A stretch of 64,000 nt of DNA from Rhynchopus sp. YZ270_cl-10 (Eukaryota > Euglenozoa > Diplonemea > Diplonemida > Diplonemidae), in assembly GCA_964035575.1 (NCBI GenBank), contig OZ037849.1, positions 1,240,001 to 1,304,000 of the forward strand, read 5' to 3'. The translations under genes and the position numbers were made by a program. Below are positions 1-11,105 of the stretch, one piece after another (the stretch's first letter is position 1; every line of letters starts with the position of its first letter). The notes beneath the pieces were generated by a model. The model saw nothing but the letters and a program-made list of their open reading frames with translations. It did no database searches and was not told the origin of the DNA.

Positions 1-1440
1 GTCAACGCTGTGCAGGAGGTCGCCTCGCTCCTGGCAAGGTACGACGTGGAAGGTGTGGCGCGCATGCTCAAGATGCGTGAGGCGGAGCTCCCCGAGCAGA
101 TGTACGAGACGCTGCAGACAATGGAGCGGAACCTTCGCCGCTACAGGCCCTACCTCCCTGCTGCGCTGTTTGAGGAGGAAGAGGAGGAGGAGGGTGGGAG
201 GGCTCTGTCTATGTCCATGGCATCACCCGGGCTAACAAGCGAGACAGCAACAATTGTGTTCACAGACATACGTTCTTCAACAGCGATCTGGGAACATGCA
301 CCTGAAGGGATGCGTGCTGGGCTGAAGATCCACAACACCGTCATGCGCGAGGTGATGCAGATGTTTGGTGGGTACGAAGTGAAGACGCTTGGTGATTCCT
401 TCATGGTTGCCTTCACATCAACAGAGGACGGGGTGAACTTCGGTCTGCGTGTGCACGAACTCCTGCGTGAAGCTGTCTGGCCTGATTCACTACTTGAGGA
501 TGCACCAATCTGCGCTGAACAGGGATCACTTTGGGGAGGACTGACTGTGCGCATTGGTGTGAACACAGGCCCTGTGACAATGGAACTGAGCGTACTGACG
601 GGACGGACAGACTACTTTGGCCACACAGTGAACGTTGCTGCCCGCCTTGAGAGCACATGCAAGCCTGGTGCTGTGGCTGTGCCTTCTGACCTGTACACAT
701 CTGAGTGCAGGTCTTGCTCTGCTGTTGTTGGGGATGCGGAGGCACTGGACTTGAAGGGTGTGTCTGGGGCAACGTTTGTGTGTTGTGTGTGGCCTTTGTC
801 ACTTGCGGGTCGCAAGCACAGTCCCCTGACAGAACCTGCGTCCAAGGATGCCTTTGCTAGCGCACGAGATTCCGCCAGTGTCAGATCTCACTCAAGTTCG
901 GAATGTTACAGCGCCATGACACTTCCTATTGACGCAACTGTTGGTACTGTGCATCTTGCCGTTGGTGACGAGTGTGACCCTTCAGCACTGCACAACCTGA
1001 GCCTTGCCCTGACGACCCTCACAGTGGCACTGGACCAGAACGGTGGGACCTTGGTGACGCTGCTTGGGAGCCGTGTCTGTGTTGGGTGGAACCTGACCCG
1101 GCCAGCACCTGCACACATGGAGAACGCAGTGCGCTTTGCACAACGCCTTTTGGGGACTGCAGTGCTGTCTGGTGCAGGGCTTGTGACGGGTTCGGTGCAG
1201 CACGGAGATGTTGGTGCTCGGAAGCAACGCTTTGTGACTGTGATGGGGCAGACTGTGTACCGGAGCTGGGCGCTGTGCGACACGGCACGGGAGGGGAGGC
1301 AGTGTTTGTACGAACCTCCGTTGGGGACTGTGCTTCCTGCTGCGTTGAAGCTGGCACTGCAGGCTGAGGACGCACCACATGGGTTGTACCAGGTCCTTAC
1401 GATGAGGAGTAGGTACTTAGACCCGAAGGAGACAACATGA
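1..1440 (+). CDS. Class III adenylate cyclase, copy A (5' end outside window)
   Basis: The frame is open from base 1, so the N-terminal membrane half lies outside the window; about 479 residues are visible. The order is a linker ending in YRPYLPAALF, a complete class III cyclase domain, and a second degenerate cyclase-like domain. The first domain keeps both metal aspartates (FTDI, D codon at 265; and GDSFM), the adenine-selecting Lys in EVKTLGD and Asp in TDYFGH, and the Asn and Arg of TVNVAARLE. It is therefore predicted to make cAMP at a membrane. The second domain (from about base 930) lacks the metal and transition-state residues. The linker carries an acidic run of glutamates at 174-192. 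From the linker on, the DNA is almost identical to copies B, C and D. Family assignment is firm; ligand and partner are unknown. Confidence 0.88.
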   Translation, partial: VNAVQEVASLLARYDVEGVARMLKMREAELPEQMYETLQTMERNLRRYRPYLPAALFEEEEEEEGGRALSMSMASPGLTSETATIVFTDIRSSTAIWEHAPEGMRAGLKIHNTVMREVMQMFGGYEVKTLGDSFMVAFTSTEDGVNFGLRVHELLREAVWPDSLLEDAPICAEQGSLWGGLTVRIGVNTGPVTMELSVLTGRTDYFGHTVNVAARLESTCKPGAVAVPSDLYTSECRSCSAVVGDAEALDLKGVSGATFVCCVWPLSLAGRKHSPLTEPASKDAFASARDSASVRSHSSSECYSAMTLPIDATVGTVHLAVGDECDPSALHNLSLALTTLTVALDQNGGTLVTLLGSRVCVGWNLTRPAPAHMENAVRFAQRLLGTAVLSGAGLVTGSVQHGDVGARKQRFVTVMGQTVYRSWALCDTAREGRQCLYEPPLGTVLPAALKLALQAEDAPHGLYQVLTMRSRYLDPKETT

Positions 1441-4425
1441 ACTGCGATGCGAAGCCAATTTCCATTGTGCACTAGCAACACCATGCTCGAGTGGAGCTCT
1501 GTGTTCAGATCCGACAGCCATGCTCCAGATGTTATTTGTGTCACCTCATGAAATGAAAGAGGAAATAGAAGCAAAGAAGCATTTTGAACACACTTTGCGG
1601 TTCTGGGGACGAACCGCGCTGAAGCTCCACTCCTCACCAAACAGGTCGAGGTGTGTGCGTTTCACCCGCATCTCCTCTGGGTTTTTTCGTGTGGTTGAGT
1701 GTTAAGTTTCTATTTTTGTACGAGAGGCTTAGGTTCACCTCTTTAACTTTTTTTGGTCAGGCCAGAGTCGCTCTACGGAGTCTCTCTGCCACGCCTTTGG
1801 GTTACGGTGTGCTGCCTGTAAGGACGTCCATGTATATCCCTAAGAGAAAGGGTGAGGCCCAACTGTCGGTACAGCATGGGGCGCCAAGAGAGAGATGTTG
1901 TGACCCCCCCGCCCACCCCTTTTTGTGTTTTTGGGTTTCTGCTCTCTTGTGTAGACTATCGTGCATCAAGCGTTGGGTGCAGCGAACTGCAGTACCTGTA
2001 AGCTCACAACTCTTCAACGGAAGGTGGGCCGCCGGCTGTCGAGCGGTTGTGTACCGCCCTCGTTCTCTTACGGTACGGGCCAGTCATTAGGTTTCCTTTT
2101 TACATCTTCTGTTGTTGGCCGCAGGGTACTTGTGCTTTCATCCGGATGGCTGGCATCGTACGTGGGTCAGTCGGAGGTGCCTGCATTAATAACTTCACTT
2201 TTTTCTTTGTCATAGGTCTAACACAGTTGACAGAGGAAATGTTGCGGCCGCTCTACCTGTTTTCCCCCTCATTTGTGCTCCTCCCTTCTCACACATCACC
2301 ATCTGTAGTTCTGGGGCTTTCGCCTTTCTTATACTTTCTGTTCCTTCAAATGTATGTATTTGGTGCTCTGACGACCCCATATTGCACACTTCTTGCGTAC
2401 TTCGTGCGTAGTTGTTGCGTACTTGGTGATCCTGAAAACCCCATTTTGCGTACTATGAAAAAAAAAAAAAAATACAGGAATACCCTATATTGCGTAGTTG
2501 TTGCGTACTTGGTATTTTTTATTTCAGGAGCACCAGTACTTAGTTTTTTGGATGACTGGAGTACCAGTATTTGAAACTACTTTTTTCCATTGGGCTCTTT
2601 TTTGTAAGCATACCAGTTTTCAAAAAAAAAACGACAAAGAACGGTGGAAGCGTACACCTAACAAAACCCTCCCCCTTTTTGTGTGACTGAGTGTGGGGAT
2701 GCGTTCAAGAATTAATCTCTTTCCCCCCAAACCCCTTTTTTTCGTCTCTGGTTGTCTTTATGCAAACGTCGAGTGGATGCGTAATAATTTTGTGAGGAGA
2801 AAACCAAAACGGTACTGAAGCTTGTAAAGTGATGATTGGAGGTTTTTTTTCGTAATGTTTCATTCTCTGCCTCACACTTCGCAGGAAAAAAAAAAAACTC
2901 TTTTTTTGGTGTGATTTTCCTAAAAAAAAGGTGTAAAAAAGGTCCTTCTAAGGTATGGTGGGTTTCCTTAGGGCATTTCCTTAAGGAAAACGTGACTTTT
3001 TCCCGAGCTTTCCCTGTGGAGTGGCCTTGTTTTCGAGCAAAAAACTGGGTACCCAGTACCCAGTACCAAGGCAAGGGGCCGATGGAGGGTTCCAAGACCC
3101 GACGCAGGCTCTCGTGTGTGCGCAGGGCAAAGTTCATCCCCTCGCACGTCGCCATCATAAACGCATCGCCAATTGTCTTCACCTCGTACCCGCCGTACTG
3201 GTGCATCTCCTCGCGCAGCACAGCGTTGTGGATCTGCAGGCCCAGACGCATGCCTTCTGGTGCGCACTCCCAGATCGCGGCAGTAGCCTGCGACACTATG
3301 TCATGGGAAGGTGGGATACCAGCTTGCGCCGCAGGCGCACGGTACGCTACTTTTATTGTTTCGGCGTATCCTTTTTCTCACTCTTCGTTGGGTTCCACGA
3401 GCTCCACCCATCAAATGGTGGGGTGTAAAATTCGCGTCTACACAAACTGCCCCACGTTCATTTTGTACTTTTCCTTCAGAAGTCAAGTACTGACCATATT
3501 TTGCACACAAAACTTGAAAATGGCCTGTAAAAACTGTCACATGCATTTTAGGTCAAAAATACTCATTTCTGAGCGCAAAGTGACCCCATCACAGCACGCA
3601 CAGGCTCCGGTGCACCGAAATCAAAAAAATATTTTTTTGATTTTTTGTGGGTAAAAATTTCTGGGGGAAATTTCTGGCCACAAAAAACCACCAAAAAAAT
3701 GTACACTAAATAATTTTAGCACCCCCCCAAAAAAAAGGTGTAAAAAAGGTCCTTCTCAGGTCCTTCTGAGGTATACCACTACCCCTGTATAGCTCACACC
3801 ATTTTTCGCGAGTTTGTTTTTGCGTCTTTGGAAGTTTACAAACCCATTTTTTTTTTTTTTACTTCAAAATTGATGCATCGAATTTGATGTGTCTTCACAC
3901 CTTCAAGTATTCTTCTTGTGTGGTGTTGTGCAATTAAGGGTCCACCCCGCGTTACGTACTTATTTTCGAGCAGCACCTTCGCACCCTCTCCCAGCCCCCT
4001 TTTTTCATCCCCTGATTCACGCCCTACTTACCTAGTAGGAACGGTTCTCTACGACAGCAAACCTGAACCATGAGGAGTGCAGCCTCATCATCCTCACCTT
4101 TTCTCTCCTTTACGCAGATGATAGCGTCCTCATTGCAAAATAATATTTACTTTTACACACCTTCGTTTTTTTTTTGGGTTTTTCCCACTAAAAAAGCTGT
4201 TATTCCCACCACCGTGGGGGGGTATGTGGGACATATTCTGTTCTGTCCTTAAGGAGGCTAACCCGCCCGCCCCTTGTCTTTCTTTCTGTTCCGTTGAAAG
4301 TCTCTGAATCTGAGGTTTATGAAAAGGTGAACAACACGATTGTACGATGCGTGTGCGGCTTTTGTGATCCACCCCTTCCCTCCCATTCCCAATACAAACC
4401 ATAATACAGGGAAACAACCGGGAAG
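1441..4425. other. Intergenic region between cyclase copies A and B
   Basis: No credible gene on the plus strand. It is AT-rich with homopolymer runs. It contains a minus-strand cyclase relic (about 3075-3297), directly followed by one copy of the dispersed GCGCCGCAGGCGC hairpin repeat (3326-3338). Around 2110-2160 is a stretch similar to 28570-28620, so some upstream sequence is shared between otherwise different genes. A repeated TTGCGTACTTGG-like motif lies near 2390-2515. Confidence 0.6.
3075..3297 (-). pseudogene. Relic of an adenylate cyclase catalytic domain
   Basis: Read on the minus strand, about 70 residues match the middle of a class III cyclase domain: IWECAPEGMRLGLQIHNAV, then GGYEVKTIGDAFM, then a segment ending near EPSIGPLP. 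The second metal aspartate and adenine lysine are present, but the first metal site (FTDI), everything upstream and the whole C-terminal half are missing, and the match stops abruptly at both ends. It differs from copies A-D more than they differ from each other, so it looks like an older fragment of a different subfamily, inserted in inverse orientation. Confidence 0.75.
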
Positions 4426-6534
4426 ATGCTCTCGTTGGATGGGACGCTGAGCGGCAAGGAGACTGAGAAGCGCACACGCTTTTTTGTTGTCTCAAGTGCG
4501 GGTCTATTCTTGATCCTTGTGTACCTGGCGACGTCTTTCCCGATGCAGATGGGCAGTCCGGTGCTCTTGGTCGGCACGTCGCTTGTTGGGCTTGGCTTCA
4601 GTATAGCTATCTGTGCAGTGGTGTGTCGGTTCCTCCTGACGACAGCTGTCGTGGTGGGGTCACTGTACCTCATCGCAGTCGGCATGTTGATGTGGGATTT
4701 GAATGCGAGAAGTCTGTCCTCGTCCCAGTGGCCTCTCCTCGTGCTCATCATCGACATGCTGCTTGTGATGGAGGCTCCCAAAAGGTACAGTCTTGGTATA
4801 GTATGTGTGCTTACTTTATGGCTCTGCCTGCTTGGTGTTGAGGAGAGCTTCAGGTTTGGGCTGTTCGACCTGCCTGGGTTGACGCCGCGGGATGGTGAGT
4901 ACGGCAGGATTTATTTCAAAGACCGTGAGTACAACTGCGCGAAGCCGCCCTGTTCGAAGCCCTTCCCTCCATCAACGCTAATTCCGGCGCTGTCTGTTTT
5001 TCTGATAGACTTCGTGGTGACACGAGGCTTCGCAACTCAAGTGTTGAAAGAGCAAGCATCAATGGAGCGGACGGTCAACGCTGTGCAGGAGATTGCGTCG
5101 TTGCTCGCAAAGTACGACGTGGAAGGTGTGGCGCGCATGCTCAAGATACGTGAGGCGGAGCTCCCCGAGCAGATGTACGAGACGCTGCAGACAATGGAGC
5201 AGAATCTGCGCCGCTACAAGCCCTACCTCCCTGCTGCGCTGTTTGAGGAGATGGAGACGGAGGACGAAGAGGAAGCGAGGACACTGCGGCTATCCCTGTC
5301 CATGGCATCACCCGGGCTAATCAGCAAGGCAGCAACAATTGTGTTCACAGACATACGTGCATCAACATCGATCTGGGAACATGCACCTGAAGGGATGCGT
5401 GCTGGGCTGAAGATCCACAACACTGTGATACGCGAGGTGATGCATATGTTTGGTGGGTACGAAGTCAAAACCATCGGTGATGCCTTCATGGTTGCCTTCA
5501 CATCAACAGAGGACGGGGTGAACTTCGGTCTGCGTGTGCACGAACTCCTGCGTGAAGCTGTCTGGCCTGATTCACTACTTGAGGATGCACCAATCTGTGC
5601 TGAACAGGGACCACTTTGGGGAGGACTGACTGTGCGCATTGGTGTGAACACAGGCCCTGTGACAATGGAACTGAGCGTACTGACGGGAAGGACAGACTAC
5701 TTTGGCCACACAGTGAACGTTGCTGCCCGCCTTGAGAGCACATGCAAGCCTGGTGCTGTGGCTGTGCCTTCTGACCTGTACACATCTGAGTGCAGGTCTT
5801 GCTCTGCTGTTGTTGGGGATGCGGAACCACTGGACTTGAAGGGTGTGTCAGGGAAAGTGCTAGTGCAATGTGTGTGGCCTTTGTCACTTGCGGGTCGCAA
5901 GCACAATCCCCTGACAGAACCTGCGTCCAAGGATGCCTTTGCTAGCGCATTAGAGGTAGGAGATTCCTTCAGTATCAGATCTCACTCAAGTTCCATGTGT
6001 GGCGACGCTATGACACTTCCCTTTGACGCAACTGTGGGCACTGTGCAGCTTGCCGTTGGTGACGAGTGTGACCCTTCAGCACTGCACAACTTGAGCCAGT
6101 CCCTCACGAGACTCACAGTAGCCCTGGATCAGAACGGTGGGACCTTGGTGACGCTGCTTGGGAGCCGTGTCTGTGTTGGGTGGAACCTGACCCGGCCAGC
6201 ACCTGCACACATGGAGAACGCAGTGCGCTTTGCACAACGCCTTTTGGGGACTGCAGTGCTGTCTGGTGCAGGGCTTGTGACGGGTTCGGTGCAGCACGGA
6301 GATGTTGGTGCTCGGAAGCAACGCTTTGTGACTGTGATGGGGCAGACTGTGTACCGGAGCTGGGCGCTGTGCGACATGGCACGGGAGGGGAAGCAGTGTT
6401 TGTACGAACCTCCGTTTGGGACTGTGCTTCCTGCTGCGTTGAAGCTGGCACTGCAGGCTGAGGACGCACCACATGGGTTGTACCAGGTCCTTGCGATGAG
6501 GAGTCATTTCCAGGACGAGCAGGAGAAGACGTGA
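4426..6534 (+). CDS. Six-helix membrane adenylate cyclase, copy B (intact)
   Basis: This 702-residue protein is the reference copy of the family. The N-terminus (MLSLDGTLS) is followed by about six hydrophobic helices near residues 23-42, 46-67, 71-90, 98-115, 120-138 and 185-203. Between helices 5 and 6 lie the conserved EESFRFGLFDLPG motif and a loop with a Cys pair. A linker (about 205-275) ends in RRYKPYLPAALF. Cyclase domain 1 (about 300-480) keeps metal residues D309 and D352, adenine residues K348 and D424, and N431 and R435, so ATP to cAMP conversion is expected. Domain 2 (about 525-690) has the cyclase fold pattern but no catalytic residues. The start at 4426 is the first ATG of the open frame and matches the LSLDG start region of other copies. 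The ligand, if any, is unknown. Confidence 0.92.
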   Translation: MLSLDGTLSGKETEKRTRFFVVSSAGLFLILVYLATSFPMQMGSPVLLVGTSLVGLGFSIAICAVVCRFLLTTAVVVGSLYLIAVGMLMWDLNARSLSSSQWPLLVLIIDMLLVMEAPKRYSLGIVCVLTLWLCLLGVEESFRFGLFDLPGLTPRDGEYGRIYFKDREYNCAKPPCSKPFPPSTLIPALSVFLIDFVVTRGFATQVLKEQASMERTVNAVQEIASLLAKYDVEGVARMLKIREAELPEQMYETLQTMEQNLRRYKPYLPAALFEEMETEDEEEARTLRLSLSMASPGLISKAATIVFTDIRASTSIWEHAPEGMRAGLKIHNTVIREVMHMFGGYEVKTIGDAFMVAFTSTEDGVNFGLRVHELLREAVWPDSLLEDAPICAEQGPLWGGLTVRIGVNTGPVTMELSVLTGRTDYFGHTVNVAARLESTCKPGAVAVPSDLYTSECRSCSAVVGDAEPLDLKGVSGKVLVQCVWPLSLAGRKHNPLTEPASKDAFASALEVGDSFSIRSHSSSMCGDAMTLPFDATVGTVQLAVGDECDPSALHNLSQSLTRLTVALDQNGGTLVTLLGSRVCVGWNLTRPAPAHMENAVRFAQRLLGTAVLSGAGLVTGSVQHGDVGARKQRFVTVMGQTVYRSWALCDMAREGKQCLYEPPFGTVLPAALKLALQAEDAPHGLYQVLAMRSHFQDEQEKT

Positions 6535-7320
6535 ACGATGCGTATGTCGACAGCAATATGGGGTAGTACGAGAGGAACTCCCATTTCTAGTCCCTGGTAT
6601 CTACGGTGGTCCGATCGGACAGTGCCGTGATGCTACCACTGGATGGATTATGCCAATTTCCATTGTGCATTGCCCAGGACAACAGTTACATGTCTTGGCT
6701 ATCATGACCCCCCTCTTTGTTTGGCAGTGTGAATTTCGCAGGGCGGGTTTTTTTTTTTTGCAGACAATAACGCAGTGTGCAGTGGTTGTATGGGGGATGT
6801 GTTCAACGAGACCGTTTGTGTAGAAGAAGTGTGAGGATGTGGTATATCATTTCATGAAGGTATACGATGAAATTAATGTAGGACGGCATGGTTAGGACCC
6901 ACGGTGCACCGGTCATGTTTCAAGGTACATCGTCACAAGAGGGTTTGTGTTGTATGAGCTCGACCAAGCCGCCTTTTAGCACGTTTCAGCTGCTCTTTCA
7001 TTTCATGTGCTGCAGGTGTGAAAGGCTTTGGAAAAGACGGCACTCTTTGAGTAAAAGGGATGCCGGATGTGTCCACTGGTTTGCTTTCATGCTCTTTTGC
7101 GAGTGGTCTTTTCCAAGCCTCCAGAGTTTACGTACAAAAGGAATGTACCCCAAAACCAATTTTTCAAACTCCTCTAAATCCAGCTTTTCTGTTCCTGATT
7201 GTGCACACATCACGTCTCCTTCCAGTGGTCCTACAAAGTACCGTATGGGCAGCCTTCTGTGGACATCTTTACTTTTCAACCACCCCTCCACAAGAACACA
7301 GGTACCTGACGGGAGGGGAG
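6535..7320. other. Intergenic region between cyclase copies B and C
   Basis: No gene is supported. An open frame reaches into copy C from upstream (from 7060), but its residues do not resemble the other cyclases before 7321. The stretch around 6888-6945 resembles 28970-29025 upstream of the first surface-protein gene, another case of shared upstream sequence. Confidence 0.55.
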
Positions 7321-9474
7321 ATGGGGATGCAGTGTCTCAATGGCGTGCTCTCCTTGGACGGGACACTGAGCACCAAAAGGAAGGAGCTGCGCACACAGTT
7401 CTTCATCTTTGCCTGTGCGGGTTGGTTGGCCACTGTATTTTCTCTGGTAACGAATTTTTCAGAACAAAAACGACACCTGATATTCTCTGCAGGGTCGATA
7501 GTGGTCCTGCTTGGGCTCAGCACTGCGATCTGTGCAGTGCTGTGCAGGGTTCAGTTGACAACAAGGGTAGTGGCGGGCACGTTGTACATGATGGCATGTG
7601 GAATACTGATGTGGGATTTGAGTGGACGGGCAGTCACTGGAGAGTATTGGGCTGCCTTCGTGCTCATCATCGACGTGCTGCTTGTGATGCAGGTGCCCAA
7701 GGTGTACAGTCTTGGTCTTGTGTGTGTCATAGTAATGTGGTTAGTGCTGCTTGGCCTTGAGGAGAGCTTCAGGTTTGGTCTGTTCGACCTGCCAGGGTTC
7801 CCACCTCTGGAGGGTGACTACGGACGGCTGTATTACATAGAGAAGAAGTTTAATTGTGAGATGCCTCCCTGTCCAGTACCGTTCCCTTCATCTCGTCTAG
7901 TAACTGCAGTAGCTGTGTTTTCGATTGACTTCATCGTGACACGTGGTTTCGCACGCCAAGTACTGAAGGAGCAGGCATCAATGGAGCGGACGATCAACGC
8001 TGTGCAGGAGATTGCGTCGTTGCTCGCAAAGTACGACGTGGAAGGTGTGGCACGGATGCTTGCGGCACGTGGCTCAGAGCTGCCTGAGGAGATGTACGAG
8101 ACGCTGCAGACAATGGAGCAGAACCTGCGCCGCTACAAGCCCTACCTCCCTGCTGCGCTGTTTGACGAGATGGAGGAAGAGGGTGACAGGGAACAGAAGA
8201 GTCTATTGCAACGGTTGTCTGTGGCACCACCCGGGCTAACAAGCGAGACAGCGACAATTGTGTTCACAGACATACGTGCATCAACATCGATCTGGGAACA
8301 TGCACCTGAAGGGATGCGTGCTGGGCTGAAGATCCACAACACTGTGGATACGCGAGGTGATGCAGATGTTTGGTGGGTACGAAGTGAAGACGCTTGGTGA
8401 TGCCTTCATGGTTGCCTTCACATCAACAGAGGACGGGGTGAACTTCGGTTGCGTGTGCACGAACTCCTGCGTGAAGCTGTCTGGCCTGATTCACTACTTG
8501 AGGATGCACCAATCTGTGCTGAACAGGGACCACTTTGGGGAGGACTGACTGTGCGCATTGGTGTGAACACAGGCCCTGTGACAATGGAACTGAGCGTACT
8601 GACGGGACGGACAGACTACTTTGGCCACACAGTGAACGTTGCTGCACGCCTTGAGAGCACATGCAAGCCTGGTGCTGTGGCTGTGCCTTCTGACCTGTAC
8701 ACATCTGAGTGCAGGTCTTGCTCTGCTGTTGTTGGGGATGCGGAGGCACTGGACTTGAAGGGTGTTTCTGGGACAACGTTTGTGTGTTGTGTGTGGCCTT
8801 TGTCACTTGCGGGACGAAGGCAGACTCCCCTCAAAGAACCTGTCGTGCTGAAAAGGCCATCCGTTCGTGAGTTCGAAGATTCCCTCAGCTTGAGATCCAA
8901 CTCAAGTTCAGTTTTGGGTCACACCATGTCTGGTTACGGCAACACTGCGACCCTTCCCTTTGAGGCAACTGTTGGCACTGTGCATCTTGCTGGAGATGAG
9001 GAATGTGAACATGCGCTCCACAAACTGAGCCTTGCCCTGACGACCCTCACAGTGGCCCTGGATCAGAACGGTGGGACCTTGGTGACGCTGCTTGGGAGCC
9101 GTGTCTGTGTTGGGTGGAACCTGACCCGGCCAGCACCTGCACACATGGAGAACGCAGTGCGCTTTGCACAACGCCTTTTGGGGACTGCAGTGCTGTCTGG
9201 TGCAGGGCTTGTGACAGGTTCGGTGCAGCACGGAGATGTTGGTGCTCGGAAGCAACGCTTTGTGACTGTGATGGGGCAGACTGTGTACTGGAGCTGGGCG
9301 CTGTGCGACACGGCACGGGAGGGGAGGCAGTGTTTGTACGAACCTCCGTTCGGGACTGTGCTTCCTGCTGCGTTGAAGCTGGCACTGCAGGCTGAGGGCA
9401 AAACACATGATGGGTTGTACCAGGTCCTGCCGCAACGAAAGTGCAGCTTGTTTGAAGGAAAGGATGTAATGTGA
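7321..9474 (+). pseudogene. Adenylate cyclase copy C with two frame disruptions
   Basis: The start is probably 7321 or 7327 (M-QCLNGVLSLDGTLSTK). The membrane half has six helices and the EESFRFGLFDLPG motif and is closer to genes E and F than to copy B, while the catalytic half is nearly identical to A, B and D. Compared with B there is one extra G near 8345 and one missing C near 8449. Between them about 35 residues are out of frame, including the KTLGD metal and adenine site, and the first frame meets a stop at 8398-8400. The distal part (8449-9474) is again in the normal frame. Either this is a recently broken gene or both indels are sequencing errors; the rest of the frame is clean. Confidence 0.85.
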
Positions 9475-9547
9475 ATACTGTTGTACCAGCATTCCTGCTG
9501 GTGCACACTATCAACAAATTTTCAAAACCTTACTACCGTAAGCGTTA
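9475..9547 (+). repeat. 3' flank shared by cyclase copies C and D (left part)
   Basis: The sequence after the stop of copy C is nearly identical to that after copy D (26237-26309). In copy C this flank is interrupted at the TA dinucleotide 9546-9547 by an inserted element and resumes at 10500. Confidence 0.85.
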
Positions 9548-10499
9548 CTGGGGGGGAGCTAATACAAGTACCGGGTACTTGTATTGAGCGGGTAAAACTA
9601 ATAGATCCGGGTTTTTCAAAAATAAAAAAGGTGATGGGGGTACTTGTATTAAAAACTTTTTCCCTGTACATTTTGTATGGGGGGAAAATAATTTTTTTTG
9701 TATGGGACAACGCCTCAGCAAAAATCCGAAAAATCGAGAAAAGAGAAAAGGTGTGAAGCAGGCTTCGCGCTAACTTTTGGAAAAAATCTGAAAAATCATG
9801 TTTCGGGCCCAAAAAAACGCACCTCAAATAGTTGCGACGGGTAACGTCTGGGGTGAAAAAACAGTGTTTTGTGGCATTTCTGAGACAATCCCGCGCTGTG
9901 GTGGGGCATATTCGGAAAAATGGACAAATTTTTAGTGACTTAAATTTTCACAAAATATGAACCCAGACTCCTAAACAAGGGGCATTTTCAGTCTGAAAAC
10001 CCAATTTCAGATGAAATTGTGGTGTTTTTGACTGGGAACAGGTAGCGCAGGTGCACGGTACCCAACTTTTTTCGTTTTTTCTTTTCTCTGGTTTCTTTTG
10101 ATTGCGCGAGCTGATTGCTCTCCACGGTGGGGTCACATGTGTGTACAAAAACACTCTAAAGTACCCTTACTATGAAATATGAGATTCTCTGGTTTTGGTA
10201 AAGAAACCCCGGTTTGCAAAAAACGCACCACAAAAATATCCAAAAATCCCGGGCCAAGGGCCAACAATTAGCGCAAAGCCGGCACCGAAATAGAGAAAAA
10301 AAATTCTCGATTTTTGTGGTAAAAATTGCTGGGAAAATTTTTTTGGCACCACCTGCTAAGAAAAACGTACACAAAAGTGGGGGGTACTTGTATTAAAAAT
10401 ATAAATTAATTTAAATCGAAAAACCCGGGGGGTACTTGTATTTGCAGGGGTACTTGTATTACCCGGGGGTACTTGTAATGGAATTAGCCCCCCCCCCAG
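9548..10499. mobile_element. Non-autonomous inverted-repeat DNA element with TA target duplication
   Basis: This 952-bp element begins CTGGGGGGGAGCTAAT and ends with the near reverse complement (ATTAG, then ten C, then AG). It is bounded on each side by TA. The paralogous flank of copy D reads straight through this point with a single TA at 26308-26309, which gives an empty-site control. No transposase frame is visible. Inside are several copies of a GGGTACTTGTATT motif, one degenerate copy of the dispersed hairpin repeat (about 10041-10146), and a stretch (9880-10000) similar to 38455-38570. TA duplication points to the Tc1/mariner-like group, but the family is not otherwise recognisable. 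Confidence 0.8.
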
Positions 10500-10795
10500 T
10501 AAATATATGGTGTTCTCAACACGGGAAATCGAAAAAGTTCCGGACGATTCCAGAATTTGATGTGTTTTTACCCACAGAGTACTTTAACGGTACTTAGTGG
10601 TGTTTGGTTCGCCGCACGTATTTTGCTAACTTTGTATTTTATGAGCCCTACAGGTTGTCAACGATCTGTGTGGTGCAAAGTGAGATGAGTCAAAAGGAAA
10701 TAAATGTGTGATTAAATAATCGCAACGTTGCATTTCCTGTCGGTTTCAAATCTCACTATAATCCGGGGGAACTAGTAATGGAACTTAAAATTTGA
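10500..10795 (+). repeat. 3' flank shared by cyclase copies C and D (right part)
   Basis: Almost identical to 26308-26612 downstream of copy D; the similarity stops near 10795. Near 10768 it contains GGGGGAACTAGTAATGGAACTT-like sequence that resembles the end of the inserted element at 9548-10499, suggesting an older relative was already present before the C/D duplication. Confidence 0.8.
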
Positions 10796-10841
10796 TTTTT
10801 TTTAAATAATTGTTGGAAGCAAAAAATGGGGACTTTTTTTT

Positions 10842-11095
10842 CAAGATTATTCACCAGCCATTCACAAAAATTCACAACGAGGCGAAAACACACGTGATAC
10901 ACCATGTGTGGGATCTTTTGTGAATGAATGTGAATTTTTGTGAATTTTTGTGAATCGCTAGTGCAGGTTTTGTGAATTTTTGTGAATTTATGTGAAGGTT
11001 TTGTGCAGGTGTTGTGAATTTATGTGAATTTATGTGAATTTTTGTGAACTTTTGTGAATTTATGTGAATCGCTAGTGCAGGTTTTGTGATTTTTT
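10842..11095. repeat. TTCACAAAAA / TTTTTGTGAA repeat element
   Basis: It starts with a TTCAAGATTATTCAC arm, continues with TTCACAAAAA units, a core around CACAACGAGGCG and CACGTGATAC, and then many TTTTTGTGAATT units on the other side. A second copy at 16796-16943 has the same core and ends in the reverse complement of the first arm. The family is therefore built of inverted arms made of short direct repeats. Confidence 0.6.
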
Positions 11096-11105
11096 TTGGG
11101 TTTGC

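Noticed and set aside
2047-2574. Hydrophobic 175-residue frame resembling a membrane protein
   Set aside because: Composed of T-rich low-complexity sequence; it has no conserved motif, and the region contains simple repeats.
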